The notes beneath the pieces were generated by a model. The model saw only the letters and a list, made by a program, of their open reading frames with translations, had not been told where the DNA came from and did no database searches. From assembly GCF_006715225.1 (NCBI RefSeq), contig NZ_VFMU01000001.1, positions 2,418,001-2,482,000 of the forward strand: a DNA stretch of 64,000 nucleotides. Reading direction: 5' to 3'. The DNA is from Arthrobacter sp. SLBN-112 (lineage in GTDB: Bacteria > Actinomycetota > Actinomycetes > Actinomycetales > Micrococcaceae). Every line of letters begins with the position of its first letter. Position 1 is the first letter of the stretch. The position numbers and the translations under genes were made by a program. Shown piece by piece: positions 50,894 through 58,440 of the stretch.

Positions 50894-53485
50894 GTGGATC
50901 GCATCTGCACCATGGTCCGCGACGGAACCCACCGGGCCATTTTCATCATGGCCGGCCCGGGCATTGGAAAGTCGGCGGTCACTGACGCCGTGACCGAGCG
51001 CCTTGCCGGCAACATGAAGATTCTGCGCATCCACGCCAGTTCGGCGCTGGCCGGGGTGCCGTTCGGGGTCCTGACCCCCTACACGGGGGAACTCACTGCC
51101 GAGGAGTCCGTCTCGCCCGTCGCGGTGCTGCGTTCCATGTGGTCATACTTCGAAAAGCTCAAGGCCGGCCACGGGGGAGCGGTCCTGCTGGCAGTGGACG
51201 ATGCCCACCACCTGGATGATGCTTCCGCAGGGGTGCTGGCTGAAGTGATATCCGCCGGATGGGCAACAGTGGTTGCAGCCGCCAGGCCACGGCCGGGCCT
51301 GCCGCAGCCGCTGGACCAACTCTGGTATGACGGGCTGGCAGAACGGGTGGACCTCCGGCCCCTCAACCGGGAACAGATTGAAGAGGTCCTGGCCCACGTC
51401 CTTGACGGGACCGTCCCCGCTGCAACAGTGGACTCCATATGGAACGCATCAAGCGGCAACCCCCGGATCCTGGACGCCCTGCTCCACGACTCCGCTGAAG
51501 CCGGCGTCCTCGCCAAGCGCAACGGAATCTGGGTGCTGCTGGGCCAACTGCCCGTGGACGGGGCCCGGCTGGCAGGCGTGGTTGCCAAAGACCATCTGCG
51601 CCGCCGCACTGAGGAGCAGGAAGCCCTGAAGCTCATCGCCCTTGCCGGACCTGTGGGCAGGAAGGTCATCGAAGACATCAGCGGGGCGGCAGTGGTCCGG
51701 TCCCTGCTGGACCAGCAGATCATCGTCGAAGCGCCCGGCATCCCCTCCGAGCTTTCCATCTGGAACGGGCTCTTTGCCGGCGCCATCAGGAACACTGTGT
51801 CGGTCTCCCGCAGCCTCCAGTTGCTGGAGAAGGTCAAGGCCCGCCAGGACCCCACCCAGTTGCAGGGGGAGGGCCGGTTGCGGGCCGTGGAGTGGGCCCT
51901 GGAGTGCGGCGTCAGGGTCAGTGACGACGAGATGCTGGCAGCGGCCAAAGAGGCCCTGTTGAGGTTCCGCAACCACAGTGCACGTTCCATTGCGGCCCGT
52001 ATCCAGGATCCCGCCATGGTTCCGCTGGCCCAGGCCATCCAAGCGCGGGCGCTGTATAACGAGGGTGCGTATCGGGAAGCCGCTGCCCTCCTGGACGAAT
52101 GCTGGCTCCCGCTCGCTGAAGACCCCCAGGGACCGGCCGTCCTGCTGCTCCGCGTCTGGGCCCATCAGGCCAGTGGCCATCCCTTGGGGATGACCGCAGA
52201 GGACGTCGAAAAGCACGTGCCGGCTTCCGGACACGGCTACACGAACTGGCAGGAAGAACTCCTGCACCTGCTGCACCTTGGTGCAGAGGTGAACTTCCAG
52301 GCACTGAACGACGCAGTTGACGCGATGCGGAAGCGCCCCCCGGCAGAAGCCGGGGAGCCCATCCGCGCCCTGGCCGAGGGTCTCCTGGCCCATGCCCTCG
52401 TCTCGGCGGGGCGCCCCGCCCAGGGATTGGAGGCCGCGCTGCTGGCGGCCTCGGAACTTCCCCCGCTCGAAGGCAGCCTGTTCTTCTTCCCCGAGTTTGT
52501 CCTGGGACGGCTCGTATCCGACTACCTGGCCATGGGTGAGTGGGAGTCCGCGGAGCGGGAGATCAACCATTACGCCGCCGGACACGCGTCAGGTGCGGCC
52601 ACCTTCAACGGCAGCCTGGAGCTGCTGCGGGGCTACTCGCTGCTGCGGCAGGGCCGGATGGAACGCGCCTACCAGGTCCTGCTGCCCGCCGTGGAAGCGC
52701 TCCGGCTCAACGACCCCCTGCAGCTGTACCGTTTCGGCACCGCGCTTGGCTTCTACGCCGCAGCCAGGCTTGGAGACAACGAGCAGGCACAACGCCTGGA
52801 ACAGGATCACAAGGACGCCGACGCCGGCTGGCCCGCGCACGATCTCCTGGCCGAAGCCTACATGGCGGCGGCCGCCGAATACCTGATTCGTGACGGCAAG
52901 GGCCTGGCCGCGCTGCAGACGCTGATGACCACCACCGAGGCCTCCGCCAGGACAGGGAACTTCCTTGAAATCCTGACGATGTGCTGGGACCTCGGGGACC
53001 CCTCCGTTATTCCCATGGTGCAGTCAACAGCGCGTGGCGTGGAAGGCCGGTGGGCCGAGGCACTGCTCACTTTGGCCACTGGGTGGGAACATGCCGACGG
53101 CGACACCCTGATGGCGACGGCTGCCTCGCTGGAGGAGGCAGGCTTCGTCAACCTCGCCCGTGAAGCCTACGCCCGTGCCAGCACCATCCTGGAACAGGCC
53201 GGGGAACGCCGCCGGTCACGGCAGGCCGTTGCCCAGCGCGAAAAGTGCGACCACGAACTGGGGGAGCGGTTCCGTGAAGGACGCTTCATCGCCGCGGCGC
53301 CCACAGTGCGGCTTACCAGGCGGGAACAGGACATCGTCGAGCTGGCAGTGGAGGGCCTGACCGACCGCGAGATCGCGCAGCGGCTCATGGTCTCCGTCCG
53401 CACGGTGGAAGGCCACCTGTACCGCACCTACGTCAAGCTCGGGGTCCGCAGCCGCGATGAGCTGGAAGCGGCCCTGCCAAAGTAG
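50894..53485 (+). CDS. Large ATPase LuxR-type regulator 2, possible N-terminal frameshift
   Basis: The 863-residue protein has Walker A GPGIGKS (21-27), a canonical Walker B VLLAVDDAHHLDD near residue 100, a long helical TPR-like middle and a C-terminal LuxR helix-turn-helix (RREQDIVELAVEGLTDREIAQRLMVSVRTVEGHLYRTYVKLGV). The GTG at 50894 has GGAGGGAG close upstream. However, upstream codons in the same frame read LLTGRREPVDRI, like the LVGRE motif that normally begins this domain, and an ATG at 50841 (TAATG with the previous stop) reads MATNRPLRTGS in another frame. One missing base near 50865-50880 would join them. So either the gene starts at 50894 or its N-terminus is frameshifted. It is tandem with regulator 1 and upstream of sufS. 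Confidence 0.82.
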   Translation: MDRICTMVRDGTHRAIFIMAGPGIGKSAVTDAVTERLAGNMKILRIHASSALAGVPFGVLTPYTGELTAEESVSPVAVLRSMWSYFEKLKAGHGGAVLLAVDDAHHLDDASAGVLAEVISAGWATVVAAARPRPGLPQPLDQLWYDGLAERVDLRPLNREQIEEVLAHVLDGTVPAATVDSIWNASSGNPRILDALLHDSAEAGVLAKRNGIWVLLGQLPVDGARLAGVVAKDHLRRRTEEQEALKLIALAGPVGRKVIEDISGAAVVRSLLDQQIIVEAPGIPSELSIWNGLFAGAIRNTVSVSRSLQLLEKVKARQDPTQLQGEGRLRAVEWALECGVRVSDDEMLAAAKEALLRFRNHSARSIAARIQDPAMVPLAQAIQARALYNEGAYREAAALLDECWLPLAEDPQGPAVLLLRVWAHQASGHPLGMTAEDVEKHVPASGHGYTNWQEELLHLLHLGAEVNFQALNDAVDAMRKRPPAEAGEPIRALAEGLLAHALVSAGRPAQGLEAALLAASELPPLEGSLFFFPEFVLGRLVSDYLAMGEWESAEREINHYAAGHASGAATFNGSLELLRGYSLLRQGRMERAYQVLLPAVEALRLNDPLQLYRFGTALGFYAAARLGDNEQAQRLEQDHKDADAGWPAHDLLAEAYMAAAAEYLIRDGKGLAALQTLMTTTEASARTGNFLEILTMCWDLGDPSVIPMVQSTARGVEGRWAEALLTLATGWEHADGDTLMATAASLEEAGFVNLAREAYARASTILEQAGERRRSRQAVAQREKCDHELGERFREGRFIAAAPTVRLTRREQDIVELAVEGLTDREIAQRLMVSVRTVEGHLYRTYVKLGVRSRDELEAALPK

Positions 53486-53982
53486 TCCCTGGCCTTCGAG
53501 CCGCCTCTGCGGCACGCTGTGCCGCCGCACCGCTGCCCGGGCGCGTGCTGCCCTATGACTGCCCCGGGAAACCCGCCGGGCCGCCGTCGGGCCGTATGCG
53601 CCACTCACGCCACGGCGGATGGTGTCCGGGAGAACCTACCCCCGTAGTGCGCCTGCCGGGATTCGAGTACACCCTACTCGTGTACGGAAGGGCCCCGCGG
53701 GATTTACTTAAGGAGGCAAAGCAAAGCGGCGGACCGGAGGCCGCGGAGCAGCCGCACAGGACATTGAGGCCCTCTCAACTTCCGGTCCCCTGGGGCCGGG
53801 CCAAGACGGGGCCGGCGACGTCAGAGTCTTCTGAGACCGAGACTCTCCCCCCAGCCGTCGCCGGCCCTCTGCTCCCTCGGCTGAAGCCCGGGGCAGCGGT
53901 GGCGGCTGCCCCTCCCGGGCGGCCGCCACAGCCGTGTGTGGGACAATTGGGTGTCAGACATTGGCAGCCCAAGGAGTTCGTT
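53486..53982 (+). other. 497-bp non-coding region with hairpins before sufS
   Basis: No gene is supported here, though the sufS frame stays open through much of it. It holds a CTAC-CCCC-GTAG palindrome (53636-53647), GTACAC-N7-GTGTAC (53667-53685), an AAGGAGG (53710-53716) with no start codon after it, a hairpin with 12-bp outer stem GGGCCGGCGACG (53809-53820) and CGTCGCCGGCCC (53856-53867) enclosing AGAGTC/GACTCT, and a second hairpin GTGGCGGC (53899-53906) with GCCGCCAC (53922-53929). GACAAT near 53942 is a weak -10 box. Neither hairpin has a T-tract, so this may be a long structured leader of sufS. Confidence 0.5.
53636..53685. promoter_or_regulatory. Two CTAC/GTAC palindromes upstream of sufS
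   Basis: CTAC-CCCC-GTAG (53636-53647) and GTACAC-CCTACTC-GTGTAC (53667-53685), which also contains GAGTA/TACTC, have centres about 35 bp apart. Both share the pattern CCTAC-N3/4-GTA. They are plausible operators for the neighbouring LuxR regulators; binding is inferred. Confidence 0.35.
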
Positions 53983-55308
53983 TTGGCCGTAGTATCAACG
54001 CCAGCCACACTGGAACGTGCTGTACCTGTCATGGATAACGCCGAGGTGCTGCGGATCCGCAATGACTTCCCGGTCCTCAACCAGATGGTGAACGGACAAC
54101 CGCTGGTGTACCTCGACTCCGGGGCCACGTCGCAGAACCCCGTCAGCGTCATCGAAGCCGAGCAGGAATTCTACGAGCAGCGAAACGCCGCCGTGCACCG
54201 GGGCGCCCACCACCTTGCCGTGGAGGCCACCGAAGTCTTCGAAGATGCCCGGCAGACCATAGCGGACTTCATCGGTGCCGATTACGAGGAAACCATCTGG
54301 ACCTCGAACGCCACGGAGGGCCTGAACCTCCTTTCCTACGCGCTGTCCAATGCCGGGCTGTGGGCTGCGCAGGGCCGTGGCGACCAGCGGCTCGGGGAAC
54401 TGGCGCTGGGGCCGGGGGATGAGATCGTGGTGACCGAGATGGAGCACCATGCCAACCTGATTCCATGGCAGGAACTGGCGTTCCGCACCGGCGCCACGCT
54501 CCGCTACATCCCCATTGGGGATGATGGCAACCTTCGCATGGACCAGGCCGGCGGGATTATTGGCCCACGCACCAAGGTCCTTGCCTTCACGCATGCTTCC
54601 AACGTCCTGGGAATCATCAACCCGGTGAAGGAGCTGGCAGCCCTCGGCCACGCAGCCGGCGCCCTGGTGGTCCTGGACGCCTGCCAGTCCGCTCCACACC
54701 TGCCCTTGAACGTCAAGGAACTCGCTGTGGACTTCGCGGTCTTCTCCGGCCACAAGATGCTCGCCCCCACGGGAATTGGCGTGCTGTACGGGCGGCAGGA
54801 GCTCCTGGACATCCTCCCGCCGTTCCTGACCGGCGGGTCGATGATCACCACCGTCACCATGGAACGGGCCGAGTACCTGCCGGCACCCCAGCGCTTCGAG
54901 GCCGGCACCCAACGCATCTCCCAGGCAGTGGCCCTCGCGGCCGCAGCGAACTACCTGACCGAAACCGGGCTGGACCGTATCCATGCCTGGGAAGCCGAAC
55001 TGGGCCAGCGCATGGTGGCGGGTCTGGAGTCCATCCCCGGCATCCGTGTCCTGGGCCCGGCAGCCGGAAAGGAACGGATCGGCCTTGCCGCATTCGACGT
55101 CGAAGGCGTCCACGCCCATGACGTGGGGCAGTTCCTGGATTCCCGGGGCATCGCCGTACGCGTGGGACACCACTGCGCCCAGCCGCTGCACCGCCGGCTT
55201 GGACTGACAGCTACCACCCGGGCCAGCGCCTACCTCTACAACACCACGGACGACGTGGACCGCTTCCTTGAAGCCGTAGCCGGCGTCCGTGGCTACTTCC
55301 GCGCCTAG
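53983..55308 (+). CDS. sufS: Cysteine desulfurase, SufS family
   Basis: SufS is a PLP enzyme that takes sulfur from cysteine for iron-sulfur clusters. The 441-residue protein has VYLDSGATSQNPVSVIEAEQEFY near residue 44, VHRGAHHLAVEATE, EMEHHANLIPWQELA, the PLP lysine in FAVFSGHKMLAPTGIGVLYG near 255, and the sulfur-carrying cysteine in VRVGHHCAQPLHRRLG near 398. The start is a TTG at 53983 with AAGGAG 6 bases upstream; the frame is open far upstream but lacks similarity there. sufU follows by 23 bp. With the SufU zinc protein as sulfur acceptor, this is a Firmicutes/actinobacteria-type SufS-SufU pair. Confidence 0.95.
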   Translation: MAVVSTPATLERAVPVMDNAEVLRIRNDFPVLNQMVNGQPLVYLDSGATSQNPVSVIEAEQEFYEQRNAAVHRGAHHLAVEATEVFEDARQTIADFIGADYEETIWTSNATEGLNLLSYALSNAGLWAAQGRGDQRLGELALGPGDEIVVTEMEHHANLIPWQELAFRTGATLRYIPIGDDGNLRMDQAGGIIGPRTKVLAFTHASNVLGIINPVKELAALGHAAGALVVLDACQSAPHLPLNVKELAVDFAVFSGHKMLAPTGIGVLYGRQELLDILPPFLTGGSMITTVTMERAEYLPAPQRFEAGTQRISQAVALAAAANYLTETGLDRIHAWEAELGQRMVAGLESIPGIRVLGPAAGKERIGLAAFDVEGVHAHDVGQFLDSRGIAVRVGHHCAQPLHRRLGLTATTRASAYLYNTTDDVDRFLEAVAGVRGYFRA

Positions 55309-55331
55309 CGGAAAAGACGAAAGTTGAGATC

Positions 55332-55781
55332 ATGAGCCTTGACCAGCTGTACCAGCAGATCATCCTGGACCATTCCAAGGCCCGCCACGGCAGCGGGCTC
55401 GCTGCTACGGAAGCGCCGCAGGGCACCTCCACCGGGCAGTCGCACCAGCTGAACCCGGTATGCGGCGACGAAGTCACCCTCCGGCTTGCCGTCCAGGACG
55501 GGAAAGTGGCGCAGGTTGCCTGGGACGGCGCCGGCTGCTCCATCTCCATGGCCTCCGCGTCCGTCCTGAGCGACCTCGCCGAAGGCATGACCGTGGCCGA
55601 GTTGCATGAAGTCATCGACAGCTTCCGCGAAGTCCTTCGCTCACGCGGGAAGGTCCATGCCGATCCTGAGCTGCTGGGCGATGCCGCAGCCTTTGAAGGG
55701 GTTGCCCGCTACGCCGCCAGGGTCAAATGCGCCATGATTTCCTGGGTGGCTGCCGAGGACGCCCTTAACCAGGCGGCTTAG
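55332..55781 (+). CDS. sufU: SufU-type iron-sulfur assembly protein (NifU family)
   Basis: SufU accepts sulfur from SufS, using a zinc site. The 149-residue protein has the family motifs LYQQIILDHSKARHGSG (5-21), NPVCGDEVTLRL near 42 with the first Cys and Asp, WDGAGCSISMASASVLSDL near 66 with the second Cys, and ARVKCAMISWVAAEDAL near 131 with the third Cys. These give the C-D-C-C ligand set. The ATG at 55332 has a weak AAAGTTGAG upstream. It ends before a strong terminator. Confidence 0.95.
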   Translation: MSLDQLYQQIILDHSKARHGSGLAATEAPQGTSTGQSHQLNPVCGDEVTLRLAVQDGKVAQVAWDGAGCSISMASASVLSDLAEGMTVAELHEVIDSFREVLRSRGKVHADPELLGDAAAFEGVARYAARVKCAMISWVAAEDALNQAA

Positions 55782-55790
55782 GCCAAACCG

Positions 55791-55840
55791 AAAACAGCCC
55801 GGACCTTCTTCCAAGAGGAAGAAAGTCCGGGCTGTTTTTT
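55791..55840. terminator. Strong bidirectional terminator after sufU
   Basis: AAAACAGCCCGGAC (55791-55804) pairs with GTCCGGGCTGTTTT (55825-55838); the stem continues with TTCTTCC/GGAAGAA to a 4-base loop. TTTTTT ends it and AAAA begins it, so it works both ways between convergent genes. Confidence 0.92.
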
Positions 55841-55876
55841 GAGCCGGGCAGGCCGGTTCAGCCCAGCAAGCTTGGG

Positions 55877-56098
55877 TCAGCCCAGCAGGCCGAGGACGCC
55901 GATCACTGCTGTGGCGAGTCCGAGCACCATGGAGATGCTCACCAGCACCACATGCACGGTCAGGAACCGGGTGGCCTTGCCTGCCGCGTCGCGGGCCCGG
56001 GGATCCTTCATCACGCGGCGGAGGAACTGCGGCCAGACCACCAGCGACCAGACGCCGGCGACGATCAGGACCAGCGCGGCGAGGACGGGAAGCTGCAT
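55877..56098 (-). CDS. SCO4848-like small membrane protein
   Basis: The 73-residue protein has two membrane helices (about residues 4-24 and 46-70). GVWSLVVWPQFLRRVMKDPRARD and FLTVHVVLVSISMVLGLATAVIGVLGLLG match the pattern of SCO4848-family membrane proteins (conserved in actinobacteria, function unknown). Its ATG at 56098 is 3 bp from the DUF2505 stop, so it is likely co-transcribed with it. Confidence 0.75.
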   Translation of the reverse strand: MQLPVLAALVLIVAGVWSLVVWPQFLRRVMKDPRARDAAGKATRFLTVHVVLVSISMVLGLATAVIGVLGLLG

Positions 56099-56101
56099 GG
56101 G

Positions 56102-56599
56102 CTAGTGGCTTTCCAGCCAGGCCTGCGCCTGTGCGGCCTGCAGGTTCAGTGCCTTGGCCACCATGGGTTCGGCGGCGTCGGCGATCTTGCCACCGAGGAA
56201 CGGGACAGAGGACTTGACGGCGCCCTCAAGCTCCACCCGGGTTCCACCGGCATCTGCCACGAGGCGCTGGACGGCGGTGACATCCACGGGCGCCCCGGCA
56301 ATCTTCAGCGAAATGTTGCTCTGGCGGGAGCCGTCGGCTGCGGGGGCTTCCCAGTTCTCCACCTGGGTCACCTTGAGGTGCTCACCGACGAACTTGCGGG
56401 CGATCTCGGGCAGGCGGGTGGTGGGAAGGGTGCGCACGGAGGTGGCGTTGAAGGCCCCTGCAAGGTCGCCGTCCACGGTGAATGACTCCAGGGTGCCGCC
56501 CACCAGCTGGCTGACGTGGCGCTGGAAGTCTTCGTTCACCAGCACTGCGGCAACGCTGTCAACGGGGTGCGGAAGGGAAGTGGTTGCGCTCAGCGCCAT
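56102..56599 (-). CDS. DUF2505 domain protein
   Basis: The 165-residue protein matches DUF2505, a START/SRPBCC-like lipid-binding fold: ATTSLPHPVDSVAAVLVNEDFQRHVSQLVGGTLESF at the start and GTRVELEGAVKSSVPFLGGKIADAAEPMVAKALN near the end. Its ligand is unknown. The ATG at 56599 has AGGAGG 5 bases upstream; the longer open frame upstream overlaps the next gene and is spurious. It lies between the SDR/DUF2867 gene and the SCO4848-like gene, all on the minus strand, and may handle a hydrophobic ligand with the SDR protein (inference). Confidence 0.85.
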   Translation of the reverse strand: MALSATTSLPHPVDSVAAVLVNEDFQRHVSQLVGGTLESFTVDGDLAGAFNATSVRTLPTTRLPEIARKFVGEHLKVTQVENWEAPAADGSRQSNISLKIAGAPVDVTAVQRLVADAGGTRVELEGAVKSSVPFLGGKIADAAEPMVAKALNLQAAQAQAWLESH

Positions 56600-56643
56600 G
56601 GGTCCTCCTGGGACGTGGGGAAAGGATTTACGCCTCCAACATC

Positions 56644-58149
56644 CTACGGGGTGGCCGGCGAGGGTTCCGCATCGGCCAGTTTCTGCGCTGTGGCGGTGAT
56701 GTTCCGCGCCATGGCCGGGAAGATCAGGCTGTGGAACGGCAGCACGGCCAGCCAGTAGAGCCGTCCGCTCAATCCCTTGGGGAAGAAAATGGCGCGTTGC
56801 CGGTAGCGGCTTCCGTCGCCGTCGGGCTCCACGGAAAGCTCCAGCCACGCCCGTCCCGGCGCCCGCATCTCGGCCCGCAGCCGGAGCAGGCGGCCCCGAT
56901 CGATCCGCTCCACCCGCCACCAGTCCACCACCTCGCCGGCCGCCAGCGTGTGGGGGTGCCGCCGGCCGCGCAGCAGGCCGGCGCCGCCCGTCAGTTTGTC
57001 CAGCCACCCCCGGACCTGCCAGGCCAGCGGCAGCGAATACCAGCCATTGCGTCCGCCGATGCCCTCGATGATGGTCCAGACGTGGGCCGGGTCCACATCG
57101 CCGTGGAAGGTCCTTTCGTCGATGTACACCTTGTGCCCCGCCCATTCGGGGTCGCTGGGAAGCGGATCGGAGTCGGCGCCGGCGTTGGCCCACGTGGTCT
57201 CCACCTGGCCGTCCCGCTCCTTGCCCAGCGCCAGGGCCACCGCCGTGCGGTAGGGGGTCAGGCCGCCGTCGGGCTGTGGGATGTACTGGTCGATGTCGTG
57301 CTCGTTGGAAACGGCGTCATGCTGCAGCGACTGGACCAGCGGCACGGCCATGGAAAGCGGGATGGGTGTTGTCAGGGCCACCCACATGCCTGCCAGCTTG
57401 GGCGCCGGCACCGGCAGCGCGAGCACCACACGGTAGGGCAGGCCCGCTTCCGCGGCGTATTCCTTCATCATGCCCGCGTAGGTCAGCACCTGCCGGCAGC
57501 CAATGTCGAACGTGCGGTTGATGGGGCCCACCAGCGATGCCGCGGACACCAGGTAGTAGAGGACGTCACGCACGGCGATGGCTTCGATCCTGTTGCGCAC
57601 CCAGCTGGGCGCCGGCATCAGGGGCAGCGTTTCGGAGAGGTGGCGGATCATCTCAAAGGAGGCGGAACCGGAGCCGATCACCACGCCCGCCTGGAAGACG
57701 ACAGCGTCCACCGGGCTGTCCAGGAAGACCTTGCCCACCGCCTCCCGCGACCGCATATGGGTGGAGAGTTCCACGCCCTGGGGGTGCAGGCCGCCCAGGT
57801 AGACAATCCGGGGTACCCCCGCGGCCGCTGCAGCTTCCGCGGCCTTCCCGGCCATCGCTTTTTCCTTTGCCTCGAACCCTGCACCGGCAGCCATCGAATG
57901 CACCAGGTAGTAGAAGACGTCGACGCCGGCAAGGGCGTCGCGGAGTGCGTCGCCGTCGTCCAGGCTGCTTTCCACGACGTCCACTTTGTCCCGCCAGGGC
58001 ACGCCGGCGATCTTGTCAGGCGAGCGGACCAGCACCTTGACGGCGTGGCCTGCTTCCAGCAGCTTGGGCACCAGGCGGCCGCCGATGTAGCCGGTGGCCC
58101 CGGTGACAAGCACAGTCTTCGGTGTTGGCGGGGCACTCATTGCAGTCAT
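56644..58149 (-). CDS. NAD(P)-binding SDR with C-terminal DUF2867
   Basis: The 501-residue protein has an N-terminal extended/atypical SDR domain with the nucleotide motif VLVTGATGYIGGRLVPKLLEAG near residue 14, VFYYLVHSMA near 78 and FQAGVVIGSGSASFEMIRHL near 151. After about residue 330 a DUF2867 (SRPBCC-like) domain follows, with HVWTIIEGIGGRNGWYSLPLAWQVRGWLDKL. Such fusions are known in actinobacteria; substrate unknown. The ATG at 58149 has AGGAG 5 bases upstream; MSAPP at 58140 is an alternative start. It is divergent from mfd. Confidence 0.88.
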   Translation of the reverse strand: MTAMSAPPTPKTVLVTGATGYIGGRLVPKLLEAGHAVKVLVRSPDKIAGVPWRDKVDVVESSLDDGDALRDALAGVDVFYYLVHSMAAGAGFEAKEKAMAGKAAEAAAAAGVPRIVYLGGLHPQGVELSTHMRSREAVGKVFLDSPVDAVVFQAGVVIGSGSASFEMIRHLSETLPLMPAPSWVRNRIEAIAVRDVLYYLVSAASLVGPINRTFDIGCRQVLTYAGMMKEYAAEAGLPYRVVLALPVPAPKLAGMWVALTTPIPLSMAVPLVQSLQHDAVSNEHDIDQYIPQPDGGLTPYRTAVALALGKERDGQVETTWANAGADSDPLPSDPEWAGHKVYIDERTFHGDVDPAHVWTIIEGIGGRNGWYSLPLAWQVRGWLDKLTGGAGLLRGRRHPHTLAAGEVVDWWRVERIDRGRLLRLRAEMRAPGRAWLELSVEPDGDGSRYRQRAIFFPKGLSGRLYWLAVLPFHSLIFPAMARNITATAQKLADAEPSPATP

Positions 58150-58440
58150 GCTGGCTCCTGTTCGTCCTGGCCGGTATCCGTGCGGGACCCTGTTTGCCCC
58201 AAGCGGGTCGTCCCTTTCGGCTCTATCGTCCCTTGTAATTCGTAGCCGCCGCCCATGCGGACGGCTGGCTCCGAGCGGATGTGGTGCGGCCCTGCCAGCC
58301 TAGATCCATTCCCGCCAAGACATGCGCCGCGCTGCCATGTCGTTCCTGCGCGGTAGGCTGGGAGTACCCGGGATTCGCAGCGAATTTCGGGTTTTCGCGT
58401 TGCCTGCTTGTCTTCGATGAACACCACAGGAGCTTCTGCC

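Noticed and set aside
53545..53982. N-terminal extension of SufS (146 extra codons)
   Set aside because: The frame is open but has no SufS similarity, and a strong AAGGAG precedes the TTG at 53983.
53486..53982. tmRNA, RNase P RNA or SRP RNA
   Set aside because: No tRNA-like ends, no P4 or SRP Alu/GNAR core sequences were seen.
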